Part shown: in pieces, positions 10,203-23,190 of the stretch
Numbering within the stretch: position 1 is the stretch's first letter
Layout: every line of letters begins with the position of its first letter
Source of the DNA: Nemertoderma westbladi
Taxonomy: Eukaryota > Xenacoelomorpha > Nemertodermatida > Nemertodermatidae
DNA: 48,536 nt
Reading direction: 5' to 3'
Assembly (NCBI GenBank): GCA_032718475.1
Contig: JAUCBJ010007327.1
Span: 1-48,536 of the forward strand
The notes under the pieces: model-generated
What the model was told of the DNA's origin: nothing
What the model saw: only the letters and a program-made list of their open reading frames with translations
The model's database searches: none
Position numbers and translations under genes: made by a program

Positions 10203-11300
10203 TTACCTCAACCAACCCAAAGAACCCAGACAGTGCCAGTACCGTTCGGAGATAGTTATATCGGCTCTACAATCTGGAATGACAGCCACAGCACCATGAT
10301 AAACTCACCATCTTACACACAATCAACTGGGGAATCCACTAGGGAATGGCCAATGTCGACTTCCGCATCTACATTTTCCCCTGGGGTCGATATCGGTAGA
10401 CCAACCAGTAACATCATGCAGCCGACTGTCATGCCAACCCATCCAAATAATTACGGGTACTATCATGGAACTGGATTCGAACCTAATCAGTTAGGGGGCT
10501 CTCAACGAACCGGGTTTGGGGCCGCAGCTCCGGTGCCACCTACCGGTACTAGCGCCAGTGCCGGATTCGAATCAACTTTGAACAAGATACTCGGAGAAAT
10601 TCAAACGGTAAAAGCAGAGAATCGAGAGTTACGAGGATGTGTCGAACACACCATGGCTGAAGTAAACCGCAGCAATAACCTAATCAAAGCCAGGATGGAT
10701 GAAGTCGAGAAATCAAATGCAAACCTGTATGCCGAAGTTGGTAATATGAGGGCGAAATATAAAGTACTAGAAGAAGACAACATATTCCTATCCCGTTCTC
10801 TATCTAAGGTTACAGATTATCTTGAAGGAATAGAATATGGTAAGAGGGGAGGAAACCTAATCATCACCGGTCTTCCTCCAGATCAATCTGGCTCGGTGGA
10901 TGACAGTACGGCGGTTCATAACCTGTTAATGAAATAAGAGGTAGACGGGAAAATCATAGAAGGGTGCATAGTGAAGCGCCTTGGAAAGGCCAACACTGGT
11001 ACACCTGGTGGGAATCGAATAAACCCAGTACTAGTGACACTAGTGGACAAAGAAAAGAGAGATCTCGTGTTGTCCAAAGCCCCGAAGCTAAAGAATATGG
11101 GCGAAGAATTTAAAGACATCTATGTGAAAAAAGATGTCCCGCCAGGTATCCGGCGTGCCAACGGAGGGCTGCGCAAGGTTCTTAAAGAAGAAGTTGCGAA
11201 ATCAGAGAACACTGGTTGTAATCTCTCGATTGATTGGACGAAACGAGCCATTATCAGGGATGGTCTGGTGATATATCGCTCAGATTGGAACCTTTTTTGA
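10203..11300 (+). pseudogene. LINE ORF1 (RNA-binding chaperone-like), one stop
   Basis: The frame is open from the insertion junction. The first in-frame ATG is at 10296-10298 and an earlier start is probably lost to 5' truncation. Order: an S/T/P/G-rich N-terminus, a coiled coil (about 10575-10830, from LNKILGEIQTVKAENRELRG), then an RRM-like domain starting at GGNLIITGLPP and a C-terminal domain with KRDLVLSKAPKLK and DVPPGIRRAN. TAA at 10935-10937 interrupts the same frame, which then continues to TGA at 11298-11300. This matches L1-type ORF1 proteins, which bind and chaperone the element RNA. The 3' end overlaps the start of ORF2. Confidence 0.8.
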
Positions 11301-14300
11301 GAAGTGACCGTATAACAAAACTAAAAATTGGAACCTGGAATATAAATGGGGTAGGAAATAAACTAGAAAATAACGATATATTATCTTTTGTTTTACAGTT
11401 CCACCTCATGTGGATAACTGAATGCAAGTGTGGTACAAATATAGAAATTCCAGGTTTCAAAGTAATTAGGAGTTTGTGTTCAAATGGAAAATTTAATAGG
11501 GGTGGGATTATTTTACTAATAAGAAATGATATATATGATTTAATTAGTACTATTGAATGTGACGATGATTATATACTTGTAAAACTCATTGGTATACCGA
11601 ACTGTGTGTTTGTAGGTATGTACATCCCGCCTATCAGCTCGCCGTTTTACCATTGTAATATTTTTGGGAAACTACAAGCATTATTAACGAGAGAAGAACA
11701 ATTAATATATGTATTAGGCGACCTAAATGCACGATATTCAAATCCAACATGTCTAATACCTGAGGGTGAAAATGATTTTGAATATGCAACTGGGTTGGAT
11801 ACCGTAATTAATGACCATGGTCAGAAACTCCTACAGATTTGTAAAGCAGATTTGAGTTTAGGATCTAAACCATTTATGTAGCTTTTGGTGTCATTGGCGG
11901 TTGATTCAGTTTATTCCGCAGTAAAAGGATTTAAGAATGATTCTGTTTTAGATACGTGTGTAGCTTCAATGGGTGCTGAGCGTTGTGTGGTTGATTTGTG
12001 TATATACAATAGACAAAAATGGCCATCTAATCATGCCCCATTGGCAGTAACAATAAATGCCTCGTCAATAATTCAACATGTGGATAAAAGAAGCATGCTA
12101 AGCAGACTAAATGATATTACGGAATACAACCAGCATGATGTCATAAAAAGTAAAAGTGTAAAATTAACCACACGTGGCATCAAGTTCAGCTGTCTGGATC
12201 TTCAAAAACTCAAATCATCCCTATCAATTCCCCCCCCCCCAAGTTATGAGAGTGGAGAAATGTCGATTAATGAACTTGTTTCTGTTGCTGTACATAGTTT
12301 ATACAACATTGCTAAAACGAGTGTGTCAAAAAAACAGAGACAGTGGGATACCCAGTATTCCCGCTTCAAGCGTGTGCTAAAGGCAAACGATCCTAAATTA
12401 ATTTGGTCAGCGATTAATTGGCGTGGAGAAATTTCCCAAACCCCACACCAATCCAACAAACCGACGGAGGACCAATTTAAATTACACTTTGAGAGCTTGC
12501 TAAACCCGAGTGTAAACAATGACACACCCGTTCGCGAGCCATCAGTATATATCCCACTTCTAGATGACCCTATTACTGTTGAAGAGGTTGTGGGTGAAAT
12601 ATCAAAGCTCAAAACAAATAAATCGTATGGTCCCGATGGCATATCACCTGGTATTCTAAAGTCATTATCTAACCAGTGGATTATATTATTAGTTACTATA
12701 TTCAATCTTATATTCTCATCTGCAAACTACCCCCTTGCTTGGACTAAATCGCGACTAGTAATTCTCTTCAAAAGGGGTGTTCGGATGAATTGCGGCAATT
12801 ATCGCGGGATATCAGTGATGGATAGTTTAGCCAAGCTGTATGATCTTATACTGAACTCGAGACTCACTACTTGGTTCAAGCCGCTACCAGAACAGGCCGG
12901 TGGACAAAAGGGCCGCGGTTGCTTGGAGCACATTTTAACTCTACGGTTGCTGATGTCATCTGCCTTGAGAGTAAGGGGTCGTTGTCTTTACATTATCTTC
13001 GTAGATTTTGAGAAAGCCTACGATAAGGTAGTCAGAAATAAATTTCTAGAACTATTATGTGAGATGGGTTGTGGTAAGACCATGTTCAATGCGTTGCAAT
13101 CGATCTACAAGAATACAACTAATATACTAGGTAACACGCAGATTGACTCGTCTATTGGGATGAAACAAGGAGCGCCCACTAGTATTTTCGGGTTCACATC
13201 ATACACAAACCCTCTTGTCCAATTACTTAATACCTTACCGTTGAACGGATGGTTGGGGGTCCTTCGGGTTCTCCTTTTGATGGACGATGCTGCAATGGTG
13301 GCGACCACGCATGAGATGGCATCGAAACAACTAACAGTACTAAACAATTATTGCAAGGAGTTTGGAATGATAATAAACTTAAAAAAGACAAAATATATGT
13401 TAGTTACTGGCACACGGAATGTGGACAGATGTGATCTCGTCAGCTCTGATGGTTCTCTTGTTGTAAAAAATGTGGAATCTTATGTGTATTTAGGTACAGT
13501 TTTTCGCCAAGATGCGTCATTGACTAGATCTATATCAGACCAGATGAAGTTGAAAATACCGCATCAGTTGAAATTTAGCCAATTCCTTCTGCGCAACCCA
13601 GATATGCCTTTCACCATGAAATACAAGGTGTTTGATGCAGCATTGATGTCGAGCATCTTATACTCCTGCGAATCGTGGTTCGATGCTTCACTAATTTCTG
13701 TAAATAAACTGTACATGTCGTTGGTAAAACAACTGTTAGGCGTGAGAAGTACTGCTCCAAATCTACCATGTTTAATTGAGTTAAACTTACCCCCGTTGGA
13801 GTATATGGTAAAGTCAAAACAACAACGATTATTTAAATCGCTAATTCACAACCTAAATACAGATATTCCACTATACAAGGCACTCGCGATAGCACGGGAA
13901 TCAAAGAGCAAACACGCAGACCTCATCGATTCCTTCTTTGGCCGGCATCCTTTAAACTTCGAGGAAAAAGGGATGAAATTGATTAAATTTAAGTTGAATA
14001 GCTGTAGTATTGACGCGACAAAATTGTTACTGTACAAAACGATAAACGAAAATTTAATAACCCCAAAATTCTATGGCGAATGCGCAAACGACGCATACAG
14101 GAAAGCGTGGTCTAGACTGAGGATTGGAAGTCACAATCTTCCGGTCGAAAAAATGCGATGGGCAAAGGTCCCTAAAACGGACCGATATTGCGTGTGTGGA
14201 TCGAATTGTAATAACGAACACCATATTTTCATAGAGTGTCCACTGCTGGCGAATGTACGGGAACAATTTTTCAAAACAAACATACCAACGTCACTCAAGG

Positions 14301-14380
14301 ACCTTTTTGAAATATGTGACCAGTCCGTGGTGGCGAAGTACATTTTTAAGGTATTCGTTTTGGTGGAGAATGATTGGTAA
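11234..14380 (+). pseudogene. LINE ORF2: endonuclease-RT-zinc finger, one stop
   Basis: One frame runs for 3.1 kb, broken only by TAG at 11879-11881. The N-terminal AP-endonuclease-like domain shows GTWNINGVGNKL, WITECKC, MYIPPISS and GDLNAR. Its closing motif is SNHAPL (12026-12043) where SDH is usual. The RT domain shows YGPDGISPGIL, NYRGISVMDSLAKLYD, FVDFEKAYDKV (from 12998), GMKQGAPTSIFGF and the catalytic box LLLMDDAAMVATT (ATG of MDD at 13280), with Met in place of the usual Ala. Near the end, YCVCGSNCNNEHHIFIECP is a Cys/His zinc-knuckle-like motif. The protein would nick DNA and copy the element RNA by target-primed reverse transcription. The stop lies inside the endonuclease. ORF2 starts 67 bases before the end of ORF1. 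Confidence 0.88.
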
Positions 14381-14703
14381 TTGAAATGAAGTTGACAAGA
14401 TGTTGATGAGAGGGATATGGTAACTTAAGCTTGCTGAAATGTAATGTTTTGACATTGTGTAAGAATTTAGTTAGTACATTATGTCTATTGAGCTTGTATC
14501 GAAATTGAAATTTGTATTATTTGTTTCATTGAATTGTTTTGAGTATGAATTTAGTTAGAATTAATTTAGTATTGAACATGTATCGAAATTGAAATGTGTA
14601 ATATTTGTTTTATTGTATTGAAATTGTGTAGTATTTTGGACTGTATTATTTGTATATTATGTACTGTTATACGGTCAATAAACTATCTATCTATCTATCT
14701 ATC

Positions 14704-15304
14704 TATAACAACAAAGGTCAGGACTATTAGCGAATACTTTTATAACAACAAAGGTCAGGACTATTAGCGAATACTTTTATAACAACAAAGGCGCTCAGGA
14801 CTATTAGCTAATACTTTTATAACAACAAAGGTCAGGACTATTAGCTAATACTTTTATAACAACAAAGGTCAGGACTATTAGCTAATACTTTTATAACAAC
14901 AAAGGTCAGGACTATTAGCTAATACTTTTATAACAACAAAGGTCAGGACTATTAGCTAATACTTTTATAACAACAAAGGTCAGGACTATTAGCGAATACT
15001 TTTATAACAACAAAGGTCAGGACTATTAGCGAATACTTTTATAACAACAAAGGTCAGGACTATTAGCTAATACTTTTATAACAACAAAGGTCAGGACTAT
15101 TAGCAAATACTTTTATAACAACAAAGGTCAGGACTATTAGCTAATACTTTTATAACAACAAAGGTCAGGACTATTAGCTAATACTTTTATAACAACAAAG
15201 GTCAGGACTATTAGCTAATACTTTTATAACAACAAAGGTCAGGACTATTAGCTAATACTTTTATAACAACAAAGGTCAGGACTATTAGCTAATACTTTTA
15301 TAAC
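14704..15304. repeat. 37-bp minisatellite, right array (~16 copies)
   Basis: This is the continuation of the 37-bp array after the LINE. Units vary at one position (GCGAATA, GCTAATA or GCAAATA), and one unit near 14790 has an extra GCGC. It ends 221 bp before the esterase start codon. Confidence 0.95.
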
Positions 15305-15525
15305 ATATGCTAATGAATGACAGTTCAAAACCAAATATTTATTGGAACAGCATGTTAATGACGTATATTTCACTACAAATAACTTAATCAGATTAAAGTG
15401 GCACATCAGTTATAACGGCCTATCTATGCCCGCGAACTCATACTCATAATCTACCGTAACCCTTTTCTAACACATACTACTATTATTATAATGAGCCATA
15501 TAATATTTTAAGTTAATTAATTATT

Positions 15526-16737
15526 ATGGGTTTATGTTTTCGTTTATTCCTATTAGCCATCACCGCGTTTGTGGTAGTTTTCGCTTATTGGATATTCGAA
15601 CCAATGCCAGATGGGTTGGAAGATCCATGGACCATAAGATTATATATGAAAGTAGCCGAGGTTGCTCGTTATTTCGTCAAACACAAAGCGAACAATGCTT
15701 CTGAGGCTATAGAACTCGAACGTTACGTCGCTAGTATTTTAGGTGGTGGTCTATTATATCAATCAGAAAATATAAAGACTTCTACTGAATTTTTTGATAA
15801 AGTGAAGGTGAAGGTTTATGAACCTCTTCCAAATGATGGGTCCATTCGCTCTGCTTTAATTTTCATTCACGGCGGGGGCTGGGTCTTCGGGGATATCCCG
15901 ATGTACGACAATATATGCGGATACACGTGCGAAACCAGCCAATCAGTGGTGGTTTCAATAGAATACCGATTGGCACCTGAACACGTATTCCCTGCTGGGT
16001 TCAACGACTGTTACCTAGCAACTAGGTACTTTCTATCCACGGCGCACCGGCGGTTCAACGTAGACCCAACTCGTATCGGTATATCCGGGGACAGCGCCGG
16101 TGGTAACCTAGCAGCAGCGGTCGCAGCCAAACTCCGCACGAACCAACCCAATTACGAGCCTCGACTCAAAATGCAGATATTAGTTTATCCTCTCCTACAA
16201 TCGTTTAACTTCCTCACCCCTTCCAGAATAATTTACGATGAGAAGTATCTTCTCACTATTGTCCCAAATAAATTATTGGCCTTTGTCGCTTCCAACTACC
16301 TTTTCGGTGACTCTGATCACATCCCTGTGTTGCTTCGCAACGGCCACACCAGCAGACACTATAAGGAGTCCCGTTACGGACAGTGGGTCAGCGACGCTCT
16401 CATCCCCGACTCTCTGAGACCATCCCCATGGCAACCGCCGGTATCCGACGACGCCGATGAGGAGACCGCCAAGGTCTACGACGAGCTACTCAACCCCGAT
16501 ATATCCCCCCTGATGAACGACAATCTCGAAGGATTGCCCCGCACCGTCCTACTGAGTTGCGAGTACGACACTCTCAGGGACGACTCCTACTTCTACTACC
16601 TTAGACTACTTGAGTCCGGAGTTCAAGTCACTCACCATAACGACCTATGTTTCCACGCCGCTCTCAATATGGCCCCTATTTCATCATCGTCTAATATTCT
16701 ACGGGAGCGTTTTGTGGATTATGTTAAGATATTGTAG
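15526..16737 (+). CDS. Arylacetamide deacetylase / NCEH1-like esterase
   Basis: A single-exon 403-aa serine hydrolase of the hormone-sensitive-lipase-like alpha/beta-hydrolase group. An N-terminal hydrophobic segment (residues ~5-24) is a probable signal anchor, as in AADAC and NCEH1, placing it on the ER membrane with the catalytic domain lumenal. HGGGW (115-119) forms the oxyanion hole, GDSAGG holds nucleophile Ser190, EYDTLRDD holds Asp348, and CFHAA holds His377. EYRLAPEH, VDPTRIGISGDSAGGNLAAA and SPLMNDNLEGLPRT also follow the family, and the length fits its ~400 residues. The family deacetylates arylacetamides or hydrolyses cholesteryl and acylglycerol esters; the substrate here cannot be read from sequence. 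The ATG at 15526 gives the expected N-terminus. The frame is intact with all catalytic residues. The lack of introns may be ancestral loss or retroposition. Confidence 0.92.
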   Translation: MGLCFRLFLLAITAFVVVFAYWIFEPMPDGLEDPWTIRLYMKVAEVARYFVKHKANNASEAIELERYVASILGGGLLYQSENIKTSTEFFDKVKVKVYEPLPNDGSIRSALIFIHGGGWVFGDIPMYDNICGYTCETSQSVVVSIEYRLAPEHVFPAGFNDCYLATRYFLSTAHRRFNVDPTRIGISGDSAGGNLAAAVAAKLRTNQPNYEPRLKMQILVYPLLQSFNFLTPSRIIYDEKYLLTIVPNKLLAFVASNYLFGDSDHIPVLLRNGHTSRHYKESRYGQWVSDALIPDSLRPSPWQPPVSDDADEETAKVYDELLNPDISPLMNDNLEGLPRTVLLSCEYDTLRDDSYFYYLRLLESGVQVTHHNDLCFHAALNMAPISSSSNILRERFVDYVKIL

Positions 16738-16784
16738 TAATTCAAATCTAGTTAGTTTTCTATTATTAATTTTGCAATTATCAT

Positions 16785-16790
16785 AATAAA
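16785..16790 (+). terminator. Candidate polyadenylation signal of the esterase
   Basis: AATAAA lies 48 bases after the stop codon of the esterase gene, in AT-rich DNA. No downstream GU-rich element was verified. Confidence 0.45.
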
Positions 16791-17040
16791 TAATTACTAC
16801 AGTAGGCCTACTGTATATTTGTGATGTTATACTAAAAGTATGAATATTACACAAAAACCATGGCTTTAAATGTAACGGCTTATTTGTTAATAAATATTGG
16901 AATATTGCAAACAATATGCTTTCCGGTAGCTTTTTAAAGAAACAAACCAGCAAATACCTGAGTAAAAATTCAACTTTCACTTTTTTTCACATTTATTAAA
17001 ATCGACAAACTAAAAAATACGAAATGCAATCAATTCGCCT

Positions 17041-17290
17041 TGAGTATAAAAAGCCCCGCCCCTCAACTCTAAGGCCGCTGCGCCACTTTGAAGTTGTATA
17101 GGCGATCTTTTACTTTTTATTCGCTCAGCGAAGATCCTCAGGATCTATTAGCCTGTGGAGCCAATAAGCCGTCAGAGAAAACCACAAAGGGGGCGAAGTC
17201 TGCTATCTTCTGTATTGCTACTTCTGCGTAGAGAGTGGTCGTCGCACCGTCATTGGGGGGCGCCCCGCATGTGGCGCGTCGTCAAGGTTA
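17041..17290. other. GC-rich patch with TATA motif and palindromes
   Basis: This ~250-bp stretch stands out from its AT-rich surroundings. TATAAAA (17045-17051) is followed directly by GCCCCGCCCC, a GC-box-like word, then by twin palindromes at 17120-17145 and a GC-rich end (GGGGGGCGCCCCGC, about 17256). It could be a promoter or a small structured RNA gene. It was compared by eye with U1-U6, U3 and SRP RNA motifs and none matched. No ORF is present. Confidence 0.3.
17120..17145. repeat. Two abutting 13-nt palindromes
   Basis: TTCGCTCAGCGAA (17120-17132) and GATCCTCAGGATC (17133-17145) are each a perfect 6-bp inverted repeat around a single central C, with no base between them. Confidence 0.8.
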
Positions 17291-17299
17291 TTTGTTATT

Positions 17300-18333
17300 T
17301 GTTAATGGATTGACTTGATTGTGTGACAATATAACAATATTTCATATTTTGACTTCATATCTATTGTGGCCATTATAAGTTTTTATCATGTGTTAAAAGG
17401 AGATAATAAGTTCGATATTAGTTGGATGTTTGTTTTACTTTTGCACATGGCCATTTAATTAAATACAAATTTAAAAAATAATCAAATATATATAAAGAAT
17501 AATATATTCAGAGGAATGTATACTGACGAATATATTCAGAGGAATGTATACAATTTTATTTAATAGTTTAAACAGTAAATTTAATATTTTGATATTCATT
17601 GTAATAAATATTATAATATTCTATTTTATTTATTACATTTTAAAATTCATCACTACAGTATTTTTAAAGTCGTTAATTTTAATCGCGAATGAAAGTAATT
17701 CAGCCTTGACAATATGTTTTACTGTAGGCCTATTCAGTATTTCGTGTTTTGTTATATATTATATATTTAATAATTGTTATTTGAATCAATATTTATAACT
17801 TTAGTGCTCTGCAGTAAGTTCTGGATGAAGTTTTTGTTCTAATTGGCCGAGATTTAGTTACAATTACTTTGCGATTTACCTGAACTAAATTATATACATA
17901 ATCCTAGTGTATACCGTAACATTTGTAAAAGAAACGTAAACAATGCAATAAGCCCACTGAAAGCCGTACTGCCGATATTATTCACTTTTAGATCCATATT
18001 ACCTCCGCATATCTAAGACATCTGAATTAAAATTGCCATTGATTATTAGCGAATTCTAAAAGATGAAATTTAATTTTATTCAGAAAAGTATATAATTCAA
18101 TAATTAATTAATGTTAGAGGTGATTGTTGTCCCAGGTGGATATCGTAGTTTAAAACATTTAAATTATTAATTTATTATTTATTTAATATTAACATTAAAT
18201 ATTTAAAATTATTACGTTATGAATAAAATAAAACGAAACGACGTCAAAATAAAACGTTATGTAAAATTATTAAATGAAGGGGAATATACTCTACTACTCT
18301 ACTACACAGTACTGTAGTAGGATTGAATTAAAT
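17300..18333. other. AT-rich spacer
   Basis: AATATATTCAGAGGAATGTA plus TAC is duplicated at 17501-17523 and 17529-17551 with a 28-bp period. The 84-aa ORF at 17544-17798 is an I/F/L/Y-rich translation of very AT-rich DNA and is not called. Nothing else is seen. Confidence 0.45.
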
Positions 18334-18485
18334 TAAAATAAGAAATTAAACAAATTAATATTATGGTAACACTACAAAGTAAATTCTGGAATATAATTAA
18401 AGTTAAACAAATATTCTAATTTAGATTGATGAATTGATTATAAATTGATTATAATTTTAATTCGAATTAACTAAATTAACTAAAT

Positions 18486-18719
18486 ATGGAAGATCAAGGG
18501 ACGCATTTCTATAAAGCAGTGAAGGAGGCTAAAGAGGAGGGTAGAAGACAGGGAAGAAGAAAGGGGTATAGAGAGGGAGAGAAAAACGGATGGGTAAAAG
18601 GCGTGGCGAAGGGGAGAGAATTGGGGTTACAGGACGGATTCAAGATTGGGGGAAGACAGGGACGGAAGGAAGGTAAATCGATAGAGAGGAAGAGGATCAA
18701 TAAACAAATTAATGGATAG
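18486..18719 (+). CDS. 77-aa deca-GX3 protein (Yae1/Lto1-like motif)
   Basis: This small basic protein begins MEDQGTHFYKAVKEAKEE. It then has twelve consecutive units of three residues plus glycine (EEG, RRQG, RRKG, YREG, EKNG, WVKG, VAKG, RELG, LQDG, FKIG, GRQG, RKEG), and ends in a Lys/Arg tail. Unbroken G-x-x-x spacing of this length is the hallmark of the Yae1 N-terminal (deca-GX3) family. The GYREG ... KIG register matches Lto1/ORAOV1, an adaptor that with Yae1 delivers iron-sulphur clusters to the ABC protein Rli1/ABCE1. That family link is inferred by eye, and this protein lacks the C-terminal half of Lto1 (about 137 aa). A broken second copy follows. Purine-rich DNA (AGG/GAA runs) could mimic such a pattern, but both copies preserve it. 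A longer spliced gene is possible. Confidence 0.5.
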   Translation: MEDQGTHFYKAVKEAKEEGRRQGRRKGYREGEKNGWVKGVAKGRELGLQDGFKIGGRQGRKEGKSIERKRINKQING

Positions 18720-18953
18720 ACTATTAATCTAATGTAATGTAACTATTAATATCTCGTAAGACTCGTAATTAAATTGTAATTTTCTATTTTCTATTTGTAA
18801 TTTGTAAATTAAATCGTAATAAAATAAGAAATTAAACAAATTAATATTATGGTAACACTACAAAGTAAATTCTGGAATATAATTAAACTAACTGACAAAA
18901 ATTGTAATTTAGATTGTAATTGATTGTTAAATTAAAATGGATTAAAATGGAAT

Positions 18954-19155
18954 GAATTCAATCGGGCGATCAAGGAAGCAAAAGAACAGGGTATCAAACA
19001 AGGAAGGGCTAAGGGACATAGGGAAGGACAGGGAAGGTTGGTTAAAAGGCATGGCGGAGGGAAGAAAATTGGGGTTGGAAGATGGAATAAAGATTGGCAG
19101 GCGACAGGGGATGAAGGTCGAGAGAAAGAAAGGAAGAGGATCAATAAACAAATAA
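18954..19155 (+). pseudogene. Second, broken copy of the GX3 protein
   Basis: From 18954 the frame reads EFNRAIKEAKEQGIKQGRAK then GHREGQ, matching copy 1. A 2-base deletion near 19030 moves the match into the frame used by GWLKGMAEGRKLGLEDGIKI and GRRQG. No in-frame ATG precedes the matching part; nearby ATGs run into stops or lie in the other frame. The Gly-every-fourth-residue spacing survives on both sides of the deletion, so constraint probably predates the break. Confidence 0.6.
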
Positions 19156-19436
19156 ATAGATAGACTCTTAATCGTAATTAAATGTACCGGTATTTAAATG
19201 TAATTATGTAATGTTAAATAAATGTAATTATAAATGTAAATAATATATAAATAAACTATAATATATAAATAAACTATAATATATAAATAAACTATATATA
19301 ACTACATAATATATATAAATAAATAATCGCAGCAAATAAGTAAATTAGTTAATTAGTTATTTAATTTAAAGTGTCTGTTTTAATTAATGTTAGGTTACTT
19401 TATATTAAGTTTATTAATTAATTTTTAATTCGTCGC

Positions 19437-21635
<2,199 letters not shown>

Positions 21636-21756
21636 TGTAGTGTTGCTTGAGCGTCGAAATACAAAGTTAATTGGAAAACAAAAATAAAAAGCACTAAAAA
21701 TTACTCAATTTGTTTTCTAGGAACAAATAAGGAGAATGTCAGTTACTGCAACCGTT

Positions 21757-21769
21757 TTTCCTTATATAT
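21757..21769 (-). promoter_or_regulatory. Candidate TATA box of alpha-tubulin
   Basis: The minus strand reads CATATATAAGG here, about 125 bases upstream of the ATG-only first coding exon, which leaves room for a short 5' UTR. A TTCCAGAA pair (heat-shock-element-like) lies about 10 bases further upstream, but such a short match may be chance. Confidence 0.4.
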
Positions 21770-22144
21770 GCTTTGGAATTCCAGAACGCGACATTTTACA
21801 CAATATCCGTGGATACACTCGCTCTGAATACATAAATAAATTCCATCTTTAATCAGTGGTGTTGTAAATTTTTAACACATAATATTAATCGTATTGTAAA
21901 GATTATATTAGTTTTAATATCAATATGGGTATCAATATTATTAGACTTCAGTTCTCAGTCTGTTCGTTATTATTAAGAGACACAGGCTTCACTGCTGTGG
22001 GAAAATATCACACATTTTTGGTTTATGTGTATTGCCAAAACCCGATCAGCCTAAATACGGAACCCGTTATAACTGATACGAATATTATACGCGAAATGTT
22101 CCGTATCACATTGCTTATTATAGGTCAAGCAAGGCAATCCTTGA

Positions 22145-22720
<576 letters not shown>

Positions 22721-23023
22721 AAAGACTTAGATATCCCCCTGGGATCACGATTATCCGTAATTATGGTATGTAACAAGGTTTCGGAAAGCTGTTTTTTCGA
22801 GGTATTATTATAGGCCTAGATTTTGTTATAGGAACTGTTCTAGGGGTCCTAACCTCGAATGATATGTTTAATTTACCGAAAATATCTTTTATCATTTTTA
22901 TTGGCGCTTGCCTTCATAGGAGTGATCCCATCACATGCGTAAGCCTACTTCTCTCAAATCTATCCAAACCATGTACGCTTTTCGACTTTACTAGATTTCA
23001 TCAGCATTATTATTCTATGAGTT

Positions 23024-23190
23024 GTGATGCGGAAATCTGATGTGACATCACCGGTTATGTAATATATTCCGTTAAAATTGGAATCCAATATTTCACGTCG
23101 AGATGTACAGAATGAGTTTCGTTGAGAAATGGTTGTAATATTGCCATTCAAGATTTTCACGGACGCTTCTGCGCTGGACGCCTATTATCT
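23024..23190. repeat. Dispersed repeat family A, copy 2
   Basis: This is the longer copy of the repeat at 6393-6535, from GTGATGCGGAAATC to GCCTATTATCT, in direct orientation. It contains about 18 bases (ending GATTTTCAC) that the first copy lacks. Confidence 0.8.

Larger units (their letters stand above)
10201..14703 (+). mobile_element. LINE inserted in the 37-bp minisatellite
   Basis: A 4.5-kb non-LTR retrotransposon carries ORF1, ORF2, a short 3' UTR with AATAAA at 14677-14682 and a (CTAT)n tail. Both flanks are the same minisatellite. TATAAC occurs at 10195-10200 and again at 14704-14709, consistent with a 6-bp target-site duplication, though its edge is ambiguous with the tail. The 5' end appears truncated, because ORF1 is open right up to the junction without an ATG. 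No frameshift is seen, only two in-frame stops, so the insertion looks comparatively young. The clade is not fixed; ORF1 has a coiled-coil/RRM-like layout and ORF2 is endonuclease-RT-zinc finger. Confidence 0.9.
18334..19190 (+). repeat. Tandem duplication (~480-bp period) with a mini-gene
   Basis: The upstream block ATTATGGTAACACTACAAAG plus TAAATTCTGGAATATAATTA occurs at about 18360 and about 18846, each ahead of a copy of the GX3 coding region. Both copies end with a GGATCAATAAACAAAT-type sequence, so the duplication includes 5' flank, coding region and 3' end. Confidence 0.8.

Noticed and set aside
12230-12241. Ten-base poly(C) in LINE ORF2 as a frameshift site
   Set aside because: The frame continues unchanged through it (encoding consecutive prolines), so no frameshift is needed.
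15526-16737. Horizontal transfer of the intronless esterase
   Set aside because: The N-terminal anchor and sequence style are those of animal AADAC/NCEH1 proteins; lack of introns alone is not evidence of transfer.
16990-17290. Known spliceosomal or snoRNA gene in the GC-rich patch
   Set aside because: Compared by eye with U1, U2, U4, U5, U6, U3 and SRP RNA signature motifs; none matched.
17544-17798. 84-aa hydrophobic ORF
   Set aside because: Composition follows the extreme AT bias (I/F/Y/L/N), it overlaps a local duplication, and no family or start context supports it.
18509-18700. Minus-strand P/S/F-rich ORFs opposite the GX3 copies (also 18932-19151)
   Set aside because: They are antisense of the purine-rich GX3 coding stretches, with no independent support.
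21771-21790. Heat-shock-element-like TTCCAGAA upstream of tubulin
   Set aside because: Only one inverted pair of nGAAn units; too short to separate from chance.
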